Shown here: in pieces, positions 37,900-46,800 of the stretch
Layout of the letters: each line of letters begins with the position of its first letter
Position numbering within the stretch: position 1 is the stretch's first letter
Assembly (NCBI GenBank): GCA_903837355.1
Contig: CAILUI010000018.1
Coordinates: forward strand, 1 to 56,626
Source: an uncultured Victivallales bacterium
Lineage (GTDB): Bacteria; Verrucomicrobiota; Lentisphaeria; Oligosphaerales; JAFGRS01
Length of the DNA stretch: 56,626 nucleotides
Direction: 5' to 3'
The notes under the pieces: model-generated
What the model saw: only the letters and a program-made list of their open reading frames with translations
What the model was told of the DNA's origin: nothing
Databases searched by the model: none
Translations under genes and position numbers: made by a program

Positions 37900-38310
37900 A
37901 TGAAACCGTGCCGGGAATGCAGGCGCGAGATCTCCGAGCAGGCAGTGTCCTGTCCGGGCTGCGGAGCGCCGTTTCCGGCGCGGGCGATGTGGGATGGCTG
38001 GGGCTTTGAGTACCGGTCCAAGGCGACCCTGCTCGGGATCCGGCTGCTGCACATCTCGTTCAAGTTCCGCCCCAACCGCGTACCGGTCCCCGCCACCGGC
38101 ATCATCGCCATCGGGCAGTTTGCCTGCGGCATCTTCACGCTGTCGCAGTTCGGCATTGGTGTGGTGAGCGTCAGCCAGTTCACCATCGCCGTCTGGGCGC
38201 TGGCGCAGTTCGCCGTGGCCTACTCGCTCGTGGCGCAACTCGGGCTCTACCTCCACGCGGGACACGGCCAGGTTGTGAAGAGCCTGGTGGAACTGCTGGG
38301 GCTGCGCTGA
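37900..38310 (+). CDS. Zinc-ribbon protein with a Gln-Phe decapeptide repeat
   Basis: 136 residues. The N-terminal zinc ribbon has C4-x2-C7 and C18-x2-C21 (PCRECRR...SCPGCGAP). Residues about 66-118 are a strict 10-residue repeat with Gln-Phe at 73-74, 83-84, 93-94 and 103-104, then Gln-Leu at 113-114; the rest of each unit is small or hydrophobic (IGQFACGIFT, LSQFGIGVVS, VSQFTIAVWA, LAQFAVAYSL). The segment is hydrophobic enough to be membrane-associated but regular enough to be a beta-solenoid. Related GIxAIGQ-repeat proteins exist without known function. The short C-terminus is amphipathic. It is convergent with the kinase genes, 21 bases away. Confidence 0.65.
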   Translation: MKPCRECRREISEQAVSCPGCGAPFPARAMWDGWGFEYRSKATLLGIRLLHISFKFRPNRVPVPATGIIAIGQFACGIFTLSQFGIGVVSVSQFTIAVWALAQFAVAYSLVAQLGLYLHAGHGQVVKSLVELLGLR

Positions 38311-38331
38311 GGAGGGCGTGCGGCCCCAGCG

Positions 38332-39504
38332 TCATCCGCCTCTGCTTTTCAGTCGCACGGTCAGGCGGATGCCTGGCGGCTGCAGGTTCTCGACGGCGAC
38401 GGAACCGCCGTACAGCGTCACGATCCGTTCGGCCAGGGCCGGGGCCAGTCCCAGGTCTCCGTCGGGAACGAGCGCTTCGGCGATGGCCAGCAGGCTGAAG
38501 AAGCGCGCCAGGGCGGCCGGCGGGACTTTCCGGCCTTCGGTCTCGATGCGCAGGCAAACCTCCCCCGGCAAACTCGTCTCGGCCAGCCGCACGAGCGTGC
38601 CGGCGTGGGCGAACTTGACGGCGGTCTCCAACAGCGCTTGCAGCGCCCGGACGAGGTTCCCCGCTTCGCCGTCAACCTGGCTGCAGGTCGCCGGCAGCGG
38701 GGCGAACTGGACCCCGTGGCTTTGGGCGAGCCCGTCGGCTTGGGCGCAGGCTGTGGCCAGGACGTCTGCCAACGGGCACTGTGCCAGGGGGGCTGCCGTG
38801 GCGGTGGCCCCGATCTGGCAGAACAACAGGGCGTCGTCAATCAGACCGAGCAGCCGGCTGCGGCTCTGGCCGTAGAGGGCCGCGTACTCCGCGGCGGCGG
38901 GGTCGTCGGCATAGGTCATCAGCAACAGGTCGGTGACGCCGAAGATACCGCAAAGGGGGGTGCGGAGCTCGTGGGAGATGAGGCTAAGGAAGTCGCTCTT
39001 GGCCCGGTCGAGCACGTCCAGGCGAGCGTGGGCGTCGGCCAATTCGCGGGTTCGCTGTGCCACCGCGTCTTCCAGACGGGTGTTATGGTGCACGAGTTCC
39101 CGGCGCAGTCGGGCCAGTTCGAGGTGCGTTCGCACGCGGGCCTCGACCTCCTCGAAGTGGAACGGTTTGGTGACGTAGTCGACCCCGCCGATCCGGAACG
39201 CCTCGATCTTATCCCCGACATCGCTCAAGGCGCTGATAAAGATCACTGGGATATCGCGCAAGCGCGGATCCGCTTTCAGCCGCGCGCAGACCTGGTAACC
39301 GTCCATGTCCGGCATATCGATATCGAGCAGCACCAAGTCGGGCGGGTTCACGCTGGCGGCCTGCAGGGCCAAGGGGCCGCTCGGCACCGGTCGCACCCGG
39401 TAGCCCCGGGCCTGGAGCATATCGCTCAGCAAACGGAGGTTGGCCAGGGTGTCATCGACGACGAGTATACTGGCGGCGGGCGGCGTTCCGGTGTCAGTGC
39501 TCAT
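38332..39504 (-). CDS. Receiver-histidine kinase protein with a degenerate ATPase domain
   Basis: 390 residues. An N-terminal REC domain (phospho-acceptor Asp61 in LVLLDIDMPDMDG; conserved Lys113 in VTKPF), a coiled coil (about 125-170) and a HisKA with His177 (SLISHELRTPL) are intact. The HATPase that follows is eroded: the N-box reads LLETAVKFA instead of LLxNAxKF, the G1 DxGxG loop reads IETEGRKV, and the G2 loop is GDLGLAPALAERI. It may bind ATP poorly, serving as a phosphotransfer or regulatory partner for the two upstream hybrid kinases. Its ATG overlaps the upstream stop by four bases (ATGA), so expression is coupled. It is cytoplasmic (no membrane segments) and has no DNA-binding output. 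Confidence 0.85.
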   Translation of the reverse strand: MSTDTGTPPAASILVVDDTLANLRLLSDMLQARGYRVRPVPSGPLALQAASVNPPDLVLLDIDMPDMDGYQVCARLKADPRLRDIPVIFISALSDVGDKIEAFRIGGVDYVTKPFHFEEVEARVRTHLELARLRRELVHHNTRLEDAVAQRTRELADAHARLDVLDRAKSDFLSLISHELRTPLCGIFGVTDLLLMTYADDPAAAEYAALYGQSRSRLLGLIDDALLFCQIGATATAAPLAQCPLADVLATACAQADGLAQSHGVQFAPLPATCSQVDGEAGNLVRALQALLETAVKFAHAGTLVRLAETSLPGEVCLRIETEGRKVPPAALARFFSLLAIAEALVPDGDLGLAPALAERIVTLYGGSVAVENLQPPGIRLTVRLKSRGG

Positions 39505-42500
39505 ACCGTGCTCTCATTCTGTGACAGCACCTGCTGCAGGGTCGCGTAATCATACCTATCCACCAACTGGCGGAGCTGGCGGCCGAGGGCTTCATCCTGG
39601 GCGGCCACGAGGTCAGTCAGGGCGAGCATCTGCTCGAACTCCGCGCGTACGGTCGCGTCGTGCAACCGTTGCACCAGGTCCGCCGGGAGAGCGCGGGTGG
39701 CGGCAGCCGTGGGTAGGGGTAATGCGGAGGTGACCGCCGCGCGGGTCGCCGCCTCGCCGTCCGCATAGACGTAGTCCACGCCCGTGAGCCGGCGGATGCA
39801 CTCCAGCAGCTCGCAGTCGCGGAAGGGCTTGGGCACGAAGAGGTCCGCTCCCGCGCTCACGGCCTGTTCCTGACTGTCGGCAAAGACACTGGCGCTCACG
39901 GCGATGATCTTCACCGTGGCTCCCTGTGCGGCGCGGATGCGACGCGCGGCCTCAAAGCCATCCATCACCGGCATGCGCAGATCGAGCAGGACCAGGTGCG
40001 GTTGCCACTCCAGGCACTGGGCGACGGCCTCGGCGCCGTCGCCGGCGGTGCGGAGCTCGAAGCCGAGCGGCGCCAGGAGGTTGTCGAGGAGGTCGCGGTT
40101 CTCCGCCTGGTCATCAACGATGAGCAGGCGACAGGGGGGTCGTTCCGGCAGGAGGTGCAGTGCCCGCGGCGTCGGGGCAGCGCTTGCCGGGAGGCCGTCT
40201 TCAGCGGCGAGCGCCACCTGCACCTCGAAGCCGAAGGTGCTGCCGGCGCCGAGTTGGCTGGTGACGGTCACTTGGCCGCCCATCATCTGCACGAACTCGC
40301 GGCTGATGGGCAGGCCCAGGCCGGTGCCGCCGGCGACGTACCTGGCACTGGCAGCCTGGTAGAAGGGCTCGAAGAGGTGAGGGAGGTCTGGCAGCGCAAT
40401 GCCGCAGCCGCTATCCTGCACCTCACCGCGCAGGCGTACATGGCCGTCGCTGGCGGTCTCGGCATCCAGGCGCAAGGTGACGGCCCCGCCTCTGGGGGTG
40501 AACTTCATGGCGTTGCCGAGCAGGTTGATGAGGACTTGGCGCAGTTTGGACTCATCACCCAGGACGCAGCGCGGGACAGCGCCTTGTCGCTCGATCCGGA
40601 AGCGCAGGTCCTTGGCCTGGGCACGCAGGCTGAACATGCGCTGCAGATCATCCAGCAACTGGTACAGATCGAGCTCCGTCGGGTTGAGTTGGACCCGGCC
40701 GGACTCGATGCGGGCCATCTCGAGGATGTCATTGATGATCGCGATCAGGTGCTCGCCGCTGCGGCTGATGGTGGTCAGTTGCTGCCGCTGCGGCGGCGCC
40801 AGGGCCGGGTCGCGCGAGAGGACCTGGGAGAAGCCGAGGATGGCGTTCATCGGGGTACGGATCTCGTGGGACATATTGGCCAGGAAGGTGCTCTTGGCAC
40901 GGTTGGCAGCCTCGGCGGCCTCCTTGGCGCGGTGCAGTTCCTCCGTCGCCCGCCGCAGGGGGGTAATATCCAGATAGGCGACCACGGTGCTCTCGGCCAT
41001 GATCCGTCCGGAGATGAGCACATCGATCTGGGTGCCATCCTTACAGGTCACCTGACACTCCAGCGGCCGGATGATCCCCCCGGTCGCCAGGGCCGCCGTG
41101 ACGCCCATCTGCCAGCGCTCCTGCAACTGCCGGCGCTGGCCCTCGTCGGGGTGCGCCTTGGCCCAGTAGGTGGCGAGGTCGGGCAGATCCTCGAGGGTAT
41201 AGCCCAGCACACGGGTGTACTGCTCGTTCAGCAGTTGCGGCGTGCCGTTGCGGTCGGCGAGGACCAGCGGCAGCGGCGCCAGTTCGAGGAGGTGGCGGAA
41301 CCTGGCCTCACTCTCCCGCAGCGAGGTCTCCAGGCGCTTGCGGTCGGTGATGTTCAGGACCGTGGCGCGGGTTCTGAGGAAGCGCCCCTGGGGATCGTAG
41401 ACCGCGGCGCAGTTGGCCAGGACGGTGACGGCCGAGCCGTCCCGGTGCCGCAGCGTCCACTCGTAGGTGGCCACTGTCCCCGCCGCGATGCGCTCGGGGC
41501 GGAAGTCCGCGAAGCGTGCGGCACTCTCCGGGAGCATCAGGTCGGCCAGACAGAGGCGGCCCTCGACCTCCTCCCGCCGGTAGCCCACCCAGCTCAGTTC
41601 GGTGTCGTTGATCTGCAGTACGCGTCCGGCCGCGTCCAGCGAATGGTAGCCGCAGGGGGCGTTGTTGAACAGATCGAGGGCCTCGGCGGCGCGCTCATGT
41701 ACCCGTTGCTCCAGGGTCTGATTGAGGGTCCTTAAGGCGTTCGCATCGCGAGCGTTGGCGACGTGCCAGCCGACCAGGTCGGCGACGTTCTGCAGCAGGG
41801 CGGTATCGTCGTCGTCGAAACGATCGGTGGCGGCGCAGTCGTCGAAACCGAAGAACCCCCAGAACTCGGTGCCGGCGTGGATCGGCAGCAGCAGAACACT
41901 CTGGACACCATCGGCGTTGACCATCGCCTGCAGGGCCGGCTGCAGCGGGTACCACGGTCCACCGACCGCCTTCCGGTTGAGCAAGCGCGCGATCAGTTGT
42001 CCACTCGGGTCGGCGGCGGCATAGGGGATGTTCTGGTAGCGCGGGTTGTCGAGCAGCCGGGTGATGCCGGCCCGGACGACTTCGTGGCGCTGGCTGGCGC
42101 ACAGGCCGTATTCCGCGTCGAGATGATTCGCGAAGACGTACACGCGGTCGCAGCCGGCCGCCTCGAGCAGCGTCTGCAGTACGCCGTCCAGCGCCGTCGC
42201 CGGCGTCGGGGCCTGGTGCAGGAGAGTGGAGACGGTGGTCAGAGCGCGTTGGTAGCGCAGCCGTTTCGCCAACGCCATCTCCGCCTGCTTGCGCTCGTTG
42301 ATGTCCGTGTCCGCGCCGCGGTACCCCCGCAGGACGCCCTGCGCATCCAGGATGGGCAGGCCGTTGGTGCTGAGCCAGACCACCGCGCCGGCGGCGTTCA
42401 GGCAGGGGTTTTCCAGTCCCACGAAGGCGGTTTTCTGCGCAAAGGCGGCGAAGGCCTTGGCCTTGAACGCTTCCCGTCCTTCGGCGGGGTGCAGGTCATA

Positions 42501-43808
42501 GAAGTACCTCCCCCCCACCAGGTCCGTGGGGAGGTAGCCAAGCACCTGGGTCACGACCGGGCTGACATACGTATACCGTCCCTCGGCATCGACCTCCCAG
42601 GCCACGGAGCGACTCTGTTCGGACAACAGGTGGTAGCGCTCCTCACTCTCCCGCAACTCGGCTTGCTGTGCCCGGATGCCATGGTCGGTGCGCCGGAGCA
42701 GGGCATAGACCAAACCGAGCAGCAGTGCCAGCAGCAGCCCAATGCCGCTACCGGCCAGAGTCAGCAGATGCCGCAGGGCGGCCTGGTGGTGGGAGATATC
42801 CGTGATCACGAGCAGGGCTCCGACGGCCTTGCCGGCCGCATCGCGCAGGGGGAGCACGGCCGGTTGCCAGGGATGGCCGTCGTGAGTGATCGTGCGGCCC
42901 GCGGTGCCGTCGGCGAGCCCGGCCGCCGCTTGGTCCGCCCAGTCCGCGAAGGCGTCGGGCAGGCGCCCCCGCGGACTGTGGGTGACCACGCTGTGCGGCA
43001 GGCGGTCCCATTCGGGCACTCGGCCCAACCGCCGCATGCCCGCCTCCCACCACGCGCGGTCGAGGTTCTCCTTGGGCATGACGACGGCCATCATGGCCCC
43101 GGAACGCAGGGGCAGCGACGACAGCAGGTCCTCGACCTCGCGGCCCAATTCGACATAGCCGACCCGCTCGCTCCCAACGCAGACCGGCTGCACCGCTCGG
43201 AGCGTGAGGACGGGGAGATCGTGAGGGTTACCGGCCTGTCCCATTGTGATGCCGGCGGCGAGCGCGCCGGTGCGTTCGGCCTCGAGGGTGACGAAGCGGC
43301 TATCGCGGTCACCGGTCCGGCCGGGCTCATGGACCCGCAGCAGGCAGTCGCGCTCGCGGGTGAGGAATTTCAGGTGGGTGATGCGCTGCTTTTCCCGGAG
43401 GGTCTCGAACTCCGGTTGCCACGTGCTGAGCAGGCGCTCGGCGGCGCCCTCGCGCAGGGCGCGTTGCACGGTGGGATCAGCGGCGATGATCTCGGCGACG
43501 GCGGCGAGGGTGACGGTCTGCTGGGCCAGGGTTACCCGCAGGTCGCGCTCGGCATCCGCCAGATCGGCCGCGAGATCGGCCGCAAGCTGGTCGCGGTACT
43601 GCTTGCCGAGGATGCTGCCGACGCCCGCCAGCAGGGCGACGATGATCAGCGTTAGCGGGAGCATGAGTCGGCGCAGCACCGGCTTGGGCGCCGGCGGTCC
43701 CCGGCGCGCCGGCGTCGGCGCGGCCGTCCGGCCGCGGCGCCGGAGCCAGTGTCCAGCGCGCGTCAGCGCGTTGTCGCGCGCAGAGCTCTGTGAGTCAGGT
43801 TTGGCCAT
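39501..43808 (-). CDS. Hybrid sensor histidine kinase with a periplasmic Cache-like sensor
   Basis: About 1435 residues from ATG 43808, which overlaps the upstream gene end by 14 bases; the longer frame is within that gene. Layout: TM1 about 45-65; a periplasmic double-Cache-like sensor (RERDCLLRVHEPGRTGDRDS); TM2 about 345-370 (GSGIGLLLALLLGLVYALL). Next come a PAS/PAC domain (YTYVSPVVTQVLGYLPTDL), a GAF domain (FGFDDCAATDRFDDDD), and two more PAS domains (APCGYHSLDAAGRVLQINDT; LVLADRNGTPQLLNEQY). The kinase core has HisKA (His near 980, NMSHEIRTPMNA) and an intact HATPase (LLGNAMKFTP, GGTGLGLPISREF). It ends in REC (Asp near 1276, LLDLRMPVMDGF) and a helical tail. No output domain. The PAS-to-tail half is homologous to the preceding kinase, suggesting tandem duplication. 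Confidence 0.92.
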   Translation of the reverse strand: MAKPDSQSSARDNALTRAGHWLRRRGRTAAPTPARRGPPAPKPVLRRLMLPLTLIIVALLAGVGSILGKQYRDQLAADLAADLADAERDLRVTLAQQTVTLAAVAEIIAADPTVQRALREGAAERLLSTWQPEFETLREKQRITHLKFLTRERDCLLRVHEPGRTGDRDSRFVTLEAERTGALAAGITMGQAGNPHDLPVLTLRAVQPVCVGSERVGYVELGREVEDLLSSLPLRSGAMMAVVMPKENLDRAWWEAGMRRLGRVPEWDRLPHSVVTHSPRGRLPDAFADWADQAAAGLADGTAGRTITHDGHPWQPAVLPLRDAAGKAVGALLVITDISHHQAALRHLLTLAGSGIGLLLALLLGLVYALLRRTDHGIRAQQAELRESEERYHLLSEQSRSVAWEVDAEGRYTYVSPVVTQVLGYLPTDLVGGRYFYDLHPAEGREAFKAKAFAAFAQKTAFVGLENPCLNAAGAVVWLSTNGLPILDAQGVLRGYRGADTDINERKQAEMALAKRLRYQRALTTVSTLLHQAPTPATALDGVLQTLLEAAGCDRVYVFANHLDAEYGLCASQRHEVVRAGITRLLDNPRYQNIPYAAADPSGQLIARLLNRKAVGGPWYPLQPALQAMVNADGVQSVLLLPIHAGTEFWGFFGFDDCAATDRFDDDDTALLQNVADLVGWHVANARDANALRTLNQTLEQRVHERAAEALDLFNNAPCGYHSLDAAGRVLQINDTELSWVGYRREEVEGRLCLADLMLPESAARFADFRPERIAAGTVATYEWTLRHRDGSAVTVLANCAAVYDPQGRFLRTRATVLNITDRKRLETSLRESEARFRHLLELAPLPLVLADRNGTPQLLNEQYTRVLGYTLEDLPDLATYWAKAHPDEGQRRQLQERWQMGVTAALATGGIIRPLECQVTCKDGTQIDVLISGRIMAESTVVAYLDITPLRRATEELHRAKEAAEAANRAKSTFLANMSHEIRTPMNAILGFSQVLSRDPALAPPQRQQLTTISRSGEHLIAIINDILEMARIESGRVQLNPTELDLYQLLDDLQRMFSLRAQAKDLRFRIERQGAVPRCVLGDESKLRQVLINLLGNAMKFTPRGGAVTLRLDAETASDGHVRLRGEVQDSGCGIALPDLPHLFEPFYQAASARYVAGGTGLGLPISREFVQMMGGQVTVTSQLGAGSTFGFEVQVALAAEDGLPASAAPTPRALHLLPERPPCRLLIVDDQAENRDLLDNLLAPLGFELRTAGDGAEAVAQCLEWQPHLVLLDLRMPVMDGFEAARRIRAAQGATVKIIAVSASVFADSQEQAVSAGADLFVPKPFRDCELLECIRRLTGVDYVYADGEAATRAAVTSALPLPTAAATRALPADLVQRLHDATVRAEFEQMLALTDLVAAQDEALGRQLRQLVDRYDYATLQQVLSQNESTV

Positions 43809-46800
43809 GGTGTGGGCTCGGCGCCAGGAGGGTTTGCAGGGCGGTGTACTCGAAGTTCTCGACGAGCTGGCGGAACTGGCGGCCGAGGACAGCATCATGG
43901 GCCTCTGCCTGCGCCACCAGCGCCAGCATCTGCTCGTACTCAGCCCGCTGGACCGCCTCGCGCAACTGCGTCACCAGAGCGCTTGGCAGTCCGCGGATGG
44001 CCGTTGCGCTGGGCGCGGCGGCCGTGGTGGCGTCGGCCGGCGCGGTCGGGGCGGTGGGATCCGCATAGATGTAGTCCACGCCCGTCAGCCGCCGGATCTG
44101 GGCGAGTAGGTCGGCCTCGTTGAGGGGCTTGCCCATGAACAGGTCTGCCCCGGCGTCACGGGCCTCGTGCTGACTCTCGGTCAGGACGCTGGCGCTGAGG
44201 GCAATGATCTTGACCGCGGCGCCGTACGCCTGGCGGATCCGGCGCGCGGCCTCGTAGCCGTCCATCACCGGCATGCGGAGGTCGAGCAGGACGAGGTGCG
44301 GCGACCAGGCCTGGCACTGCGCCAACGCCTCGCTGCCATCCACCGCCGAGCGCAACGCGAAACCGAGTGGGGCCAGAATGTGCTCGAGCAACTCGCGGTT
44401 GTCCCTTTCGTCGTCGACGATGAGGATGCGGCAATCCAGCAGCCCGGGCAGCAGGTGGAGGGCCCGCGGGGGTGTGCTGTCGGCGGTCACGGCGGCGGGC
44501 GCATCGGCGCGGCTCATCTCGGCCGTGAACAGGAAGGTGCTGCCCTTGCCCACCTGGCTCCGGACGGTCAGGTCGCCGCCCAGCAGCCGGGCGAACTCGC
44601 GGCTGATGGCCAACCCCAGTCCGGTACCCCCCAGGGCCTGTTTGCCGGCGCCGGTCTGAAAGAACGGCCGGAACAACCGTGGGATGTCCTCCGGGGCAAT
44701 CCCCACGCCGCTGTCCTCGACCTCCGCCTGCAGCCGCAGCCGGCCCGCGGGTTCGGCGGTGGTGCGGACCCGCAGGACGATCGCGCCGCCGTCGGGGGTA
44801 AACTTGACGGCGTTGCCCAGCAGGTTGATCAGGACCTGGCGCAGCTTCGGCCCGTCACTGACGACGTTGCGCGGCAGGTCGCTCTGGCGCTCGATGCGGA
44901 AGCCGAGCTTCTTGGCCTGGGTACGCAGGCTGAACATGCGCGTCAGGTCGTCGAGCAACTGCTGCAGATCGAGCGCGGTCAGGTTCAGTCCGACCCGGCC
45001 GGACTCGATGCGGGCCATCTCAAGGATGTCGTTGATGATGTCCATGAGATGCTCGCCGCTGCGCGCGATCGTGGTGACGTGCTGTTTCTGCGCCGCCGGC
45101 AGGCCGGGATCGCTCCGCAGGAGCTGTGAGAAGCCGAGGATGGCGTTCATCGGCGTACGAATCTCATGGGACATGTTCGCCAGGAAGGTGCTCTTGGCGC
45201 GGTTGGCGGCCTCGGCGGCCTCCTTGGCCTGGCGGAGTTCCGCCGCCGCCTGGCGCGCGGCGGTGACGTCCAGGAAGGTCGCCAGCAGATCCGTGCCCAG
45301 CGCGATCCTCGAGACCAGGATGATGCGCGTACTCCCGTCCTTGCAGGTCATCTGGGTCTCCGTCGGCTCGAAGTCAGCATGCCTCCCGGCGGCTCTCGTC
45401 AGGGCCTCGGCCCACTGTTTCTGTACCTGTTGCCGGTACGCCGGATCGGGGTAGGCCCGCCGCCACCAGTCCTCAATGGTGGCGATGTCCTGCAGGCCGT
45501 AGCCGAAGGTCTGGATGAAGCGCGCGTTGAGGAACTCGATGGCGCCGTGCTGGTTGGTCAGGCCGATCGGTAGCGGCAGTATCTCCACGAGACGGCGGAA
45601 CCGCCGCTCGCTGGCCCGCAGTTCGCTGATGTCGATCACCGTGGAACGCGAGCGGACGAAGCGGCCCTCAGCGTCGCGGACGGCCGTGGCGTTGGCCAGG
45701 ACGGTCAGCAGCGAGCCGTCCCGGCGCTGCATCTCGATCTCCACGTTGACCAGCGTCTCGCCGGCCACGAGGCGCGGGAAGCGTGTTCGGAAGAGGGCCG
45801 CGCCGGCCGGACTCAGCAGGTCGGTGAAGAGCATCCGGCCTTCCACGTCGTCGCGCCGGTAGCCGAGCCACCGCAACTCGGTGTCGTTGATCTGCAGCAC
45901 ACGCGCATCCGGCCCCAGGACATGGTACCCGCAGGGGGCGTGGTTGTACAGATCCAAGGCCTCGGCGGTGCGTTCGCGCACGCGCGCCTCGAGCTCGGCA
46001 TTGAGCTGGCGGAGTTCCCCCTCCAGGCGCTGGCGGGCACTGACGTCGCGCACGACGCTCAGCAGCACCGTATCGTTGCCGGTCTGCGCCGCCCGCGAGT
46101 TGACCTCCACCGGGAAGGTGCTGCCGTCGCGGTGGCGATGCCGGGCCTCGAACAGCAGACCGTCCTGCGTGGCCTGCTGCAACTGGCGGACCACGGTCCC
46201 ACTGTCCTCGGCGCGCAGGTCGAAGATGGTCTTCTCCAGGAGTTCGGCACGCTCGTAGCCGTAGTTCCGACAGGCGGAGCGGTTGGCCTCGAGGAGGCGG
46301 CCGTCACTCGGCCGGACGAAGAGGATGATGTCGTTGGCGTACTCGGAGAGCAGCCGGTACTTCGCCAGGCTGTCCGCTGCCACGGCCTCGGCCCGGAGCC
46401 GTGCCGCACGGGTCCGCAGCGTCGCCACGCCAAAGGCCAGGTCGTCGGCCAGCTCGCCAAGCAGGGCGACCTCGTTCGGGTCGAAAGCGTTGGCCACGCC
46501 TGCATAGACCATCAGTGCGCCCAGGACCTCGTTCTCGTGCAGCAGCGGGAAGGTGGCCGAGCCCGCGTAGCCGTGCTCGCTCGCGGCCTGGCGCCACGGC
46601 GCCATGCCGGGATCGGTGGCGATGTCACGGACGACCACCGCGCGGCGGGTCCGGATGCTGGTGCCGGTCGGGCCGCGCCCGCGCTCGCTGTCGGCCCAGG
46701 TGACGTTGGCCGTCGCCAGATAGCCCGCTTCAACGCCCGCCTGTGCCACCGGCCGTACCGTCTTGGCCGCATCCGACTCGGCATAGCCGACCCACGCCAT

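Noticed and set aside
41763..43655. 630-codon plus-strand frame opposite the second hybrid kinase.
   Set aside because: Mirror frame of the kinase with composition-driven openness.
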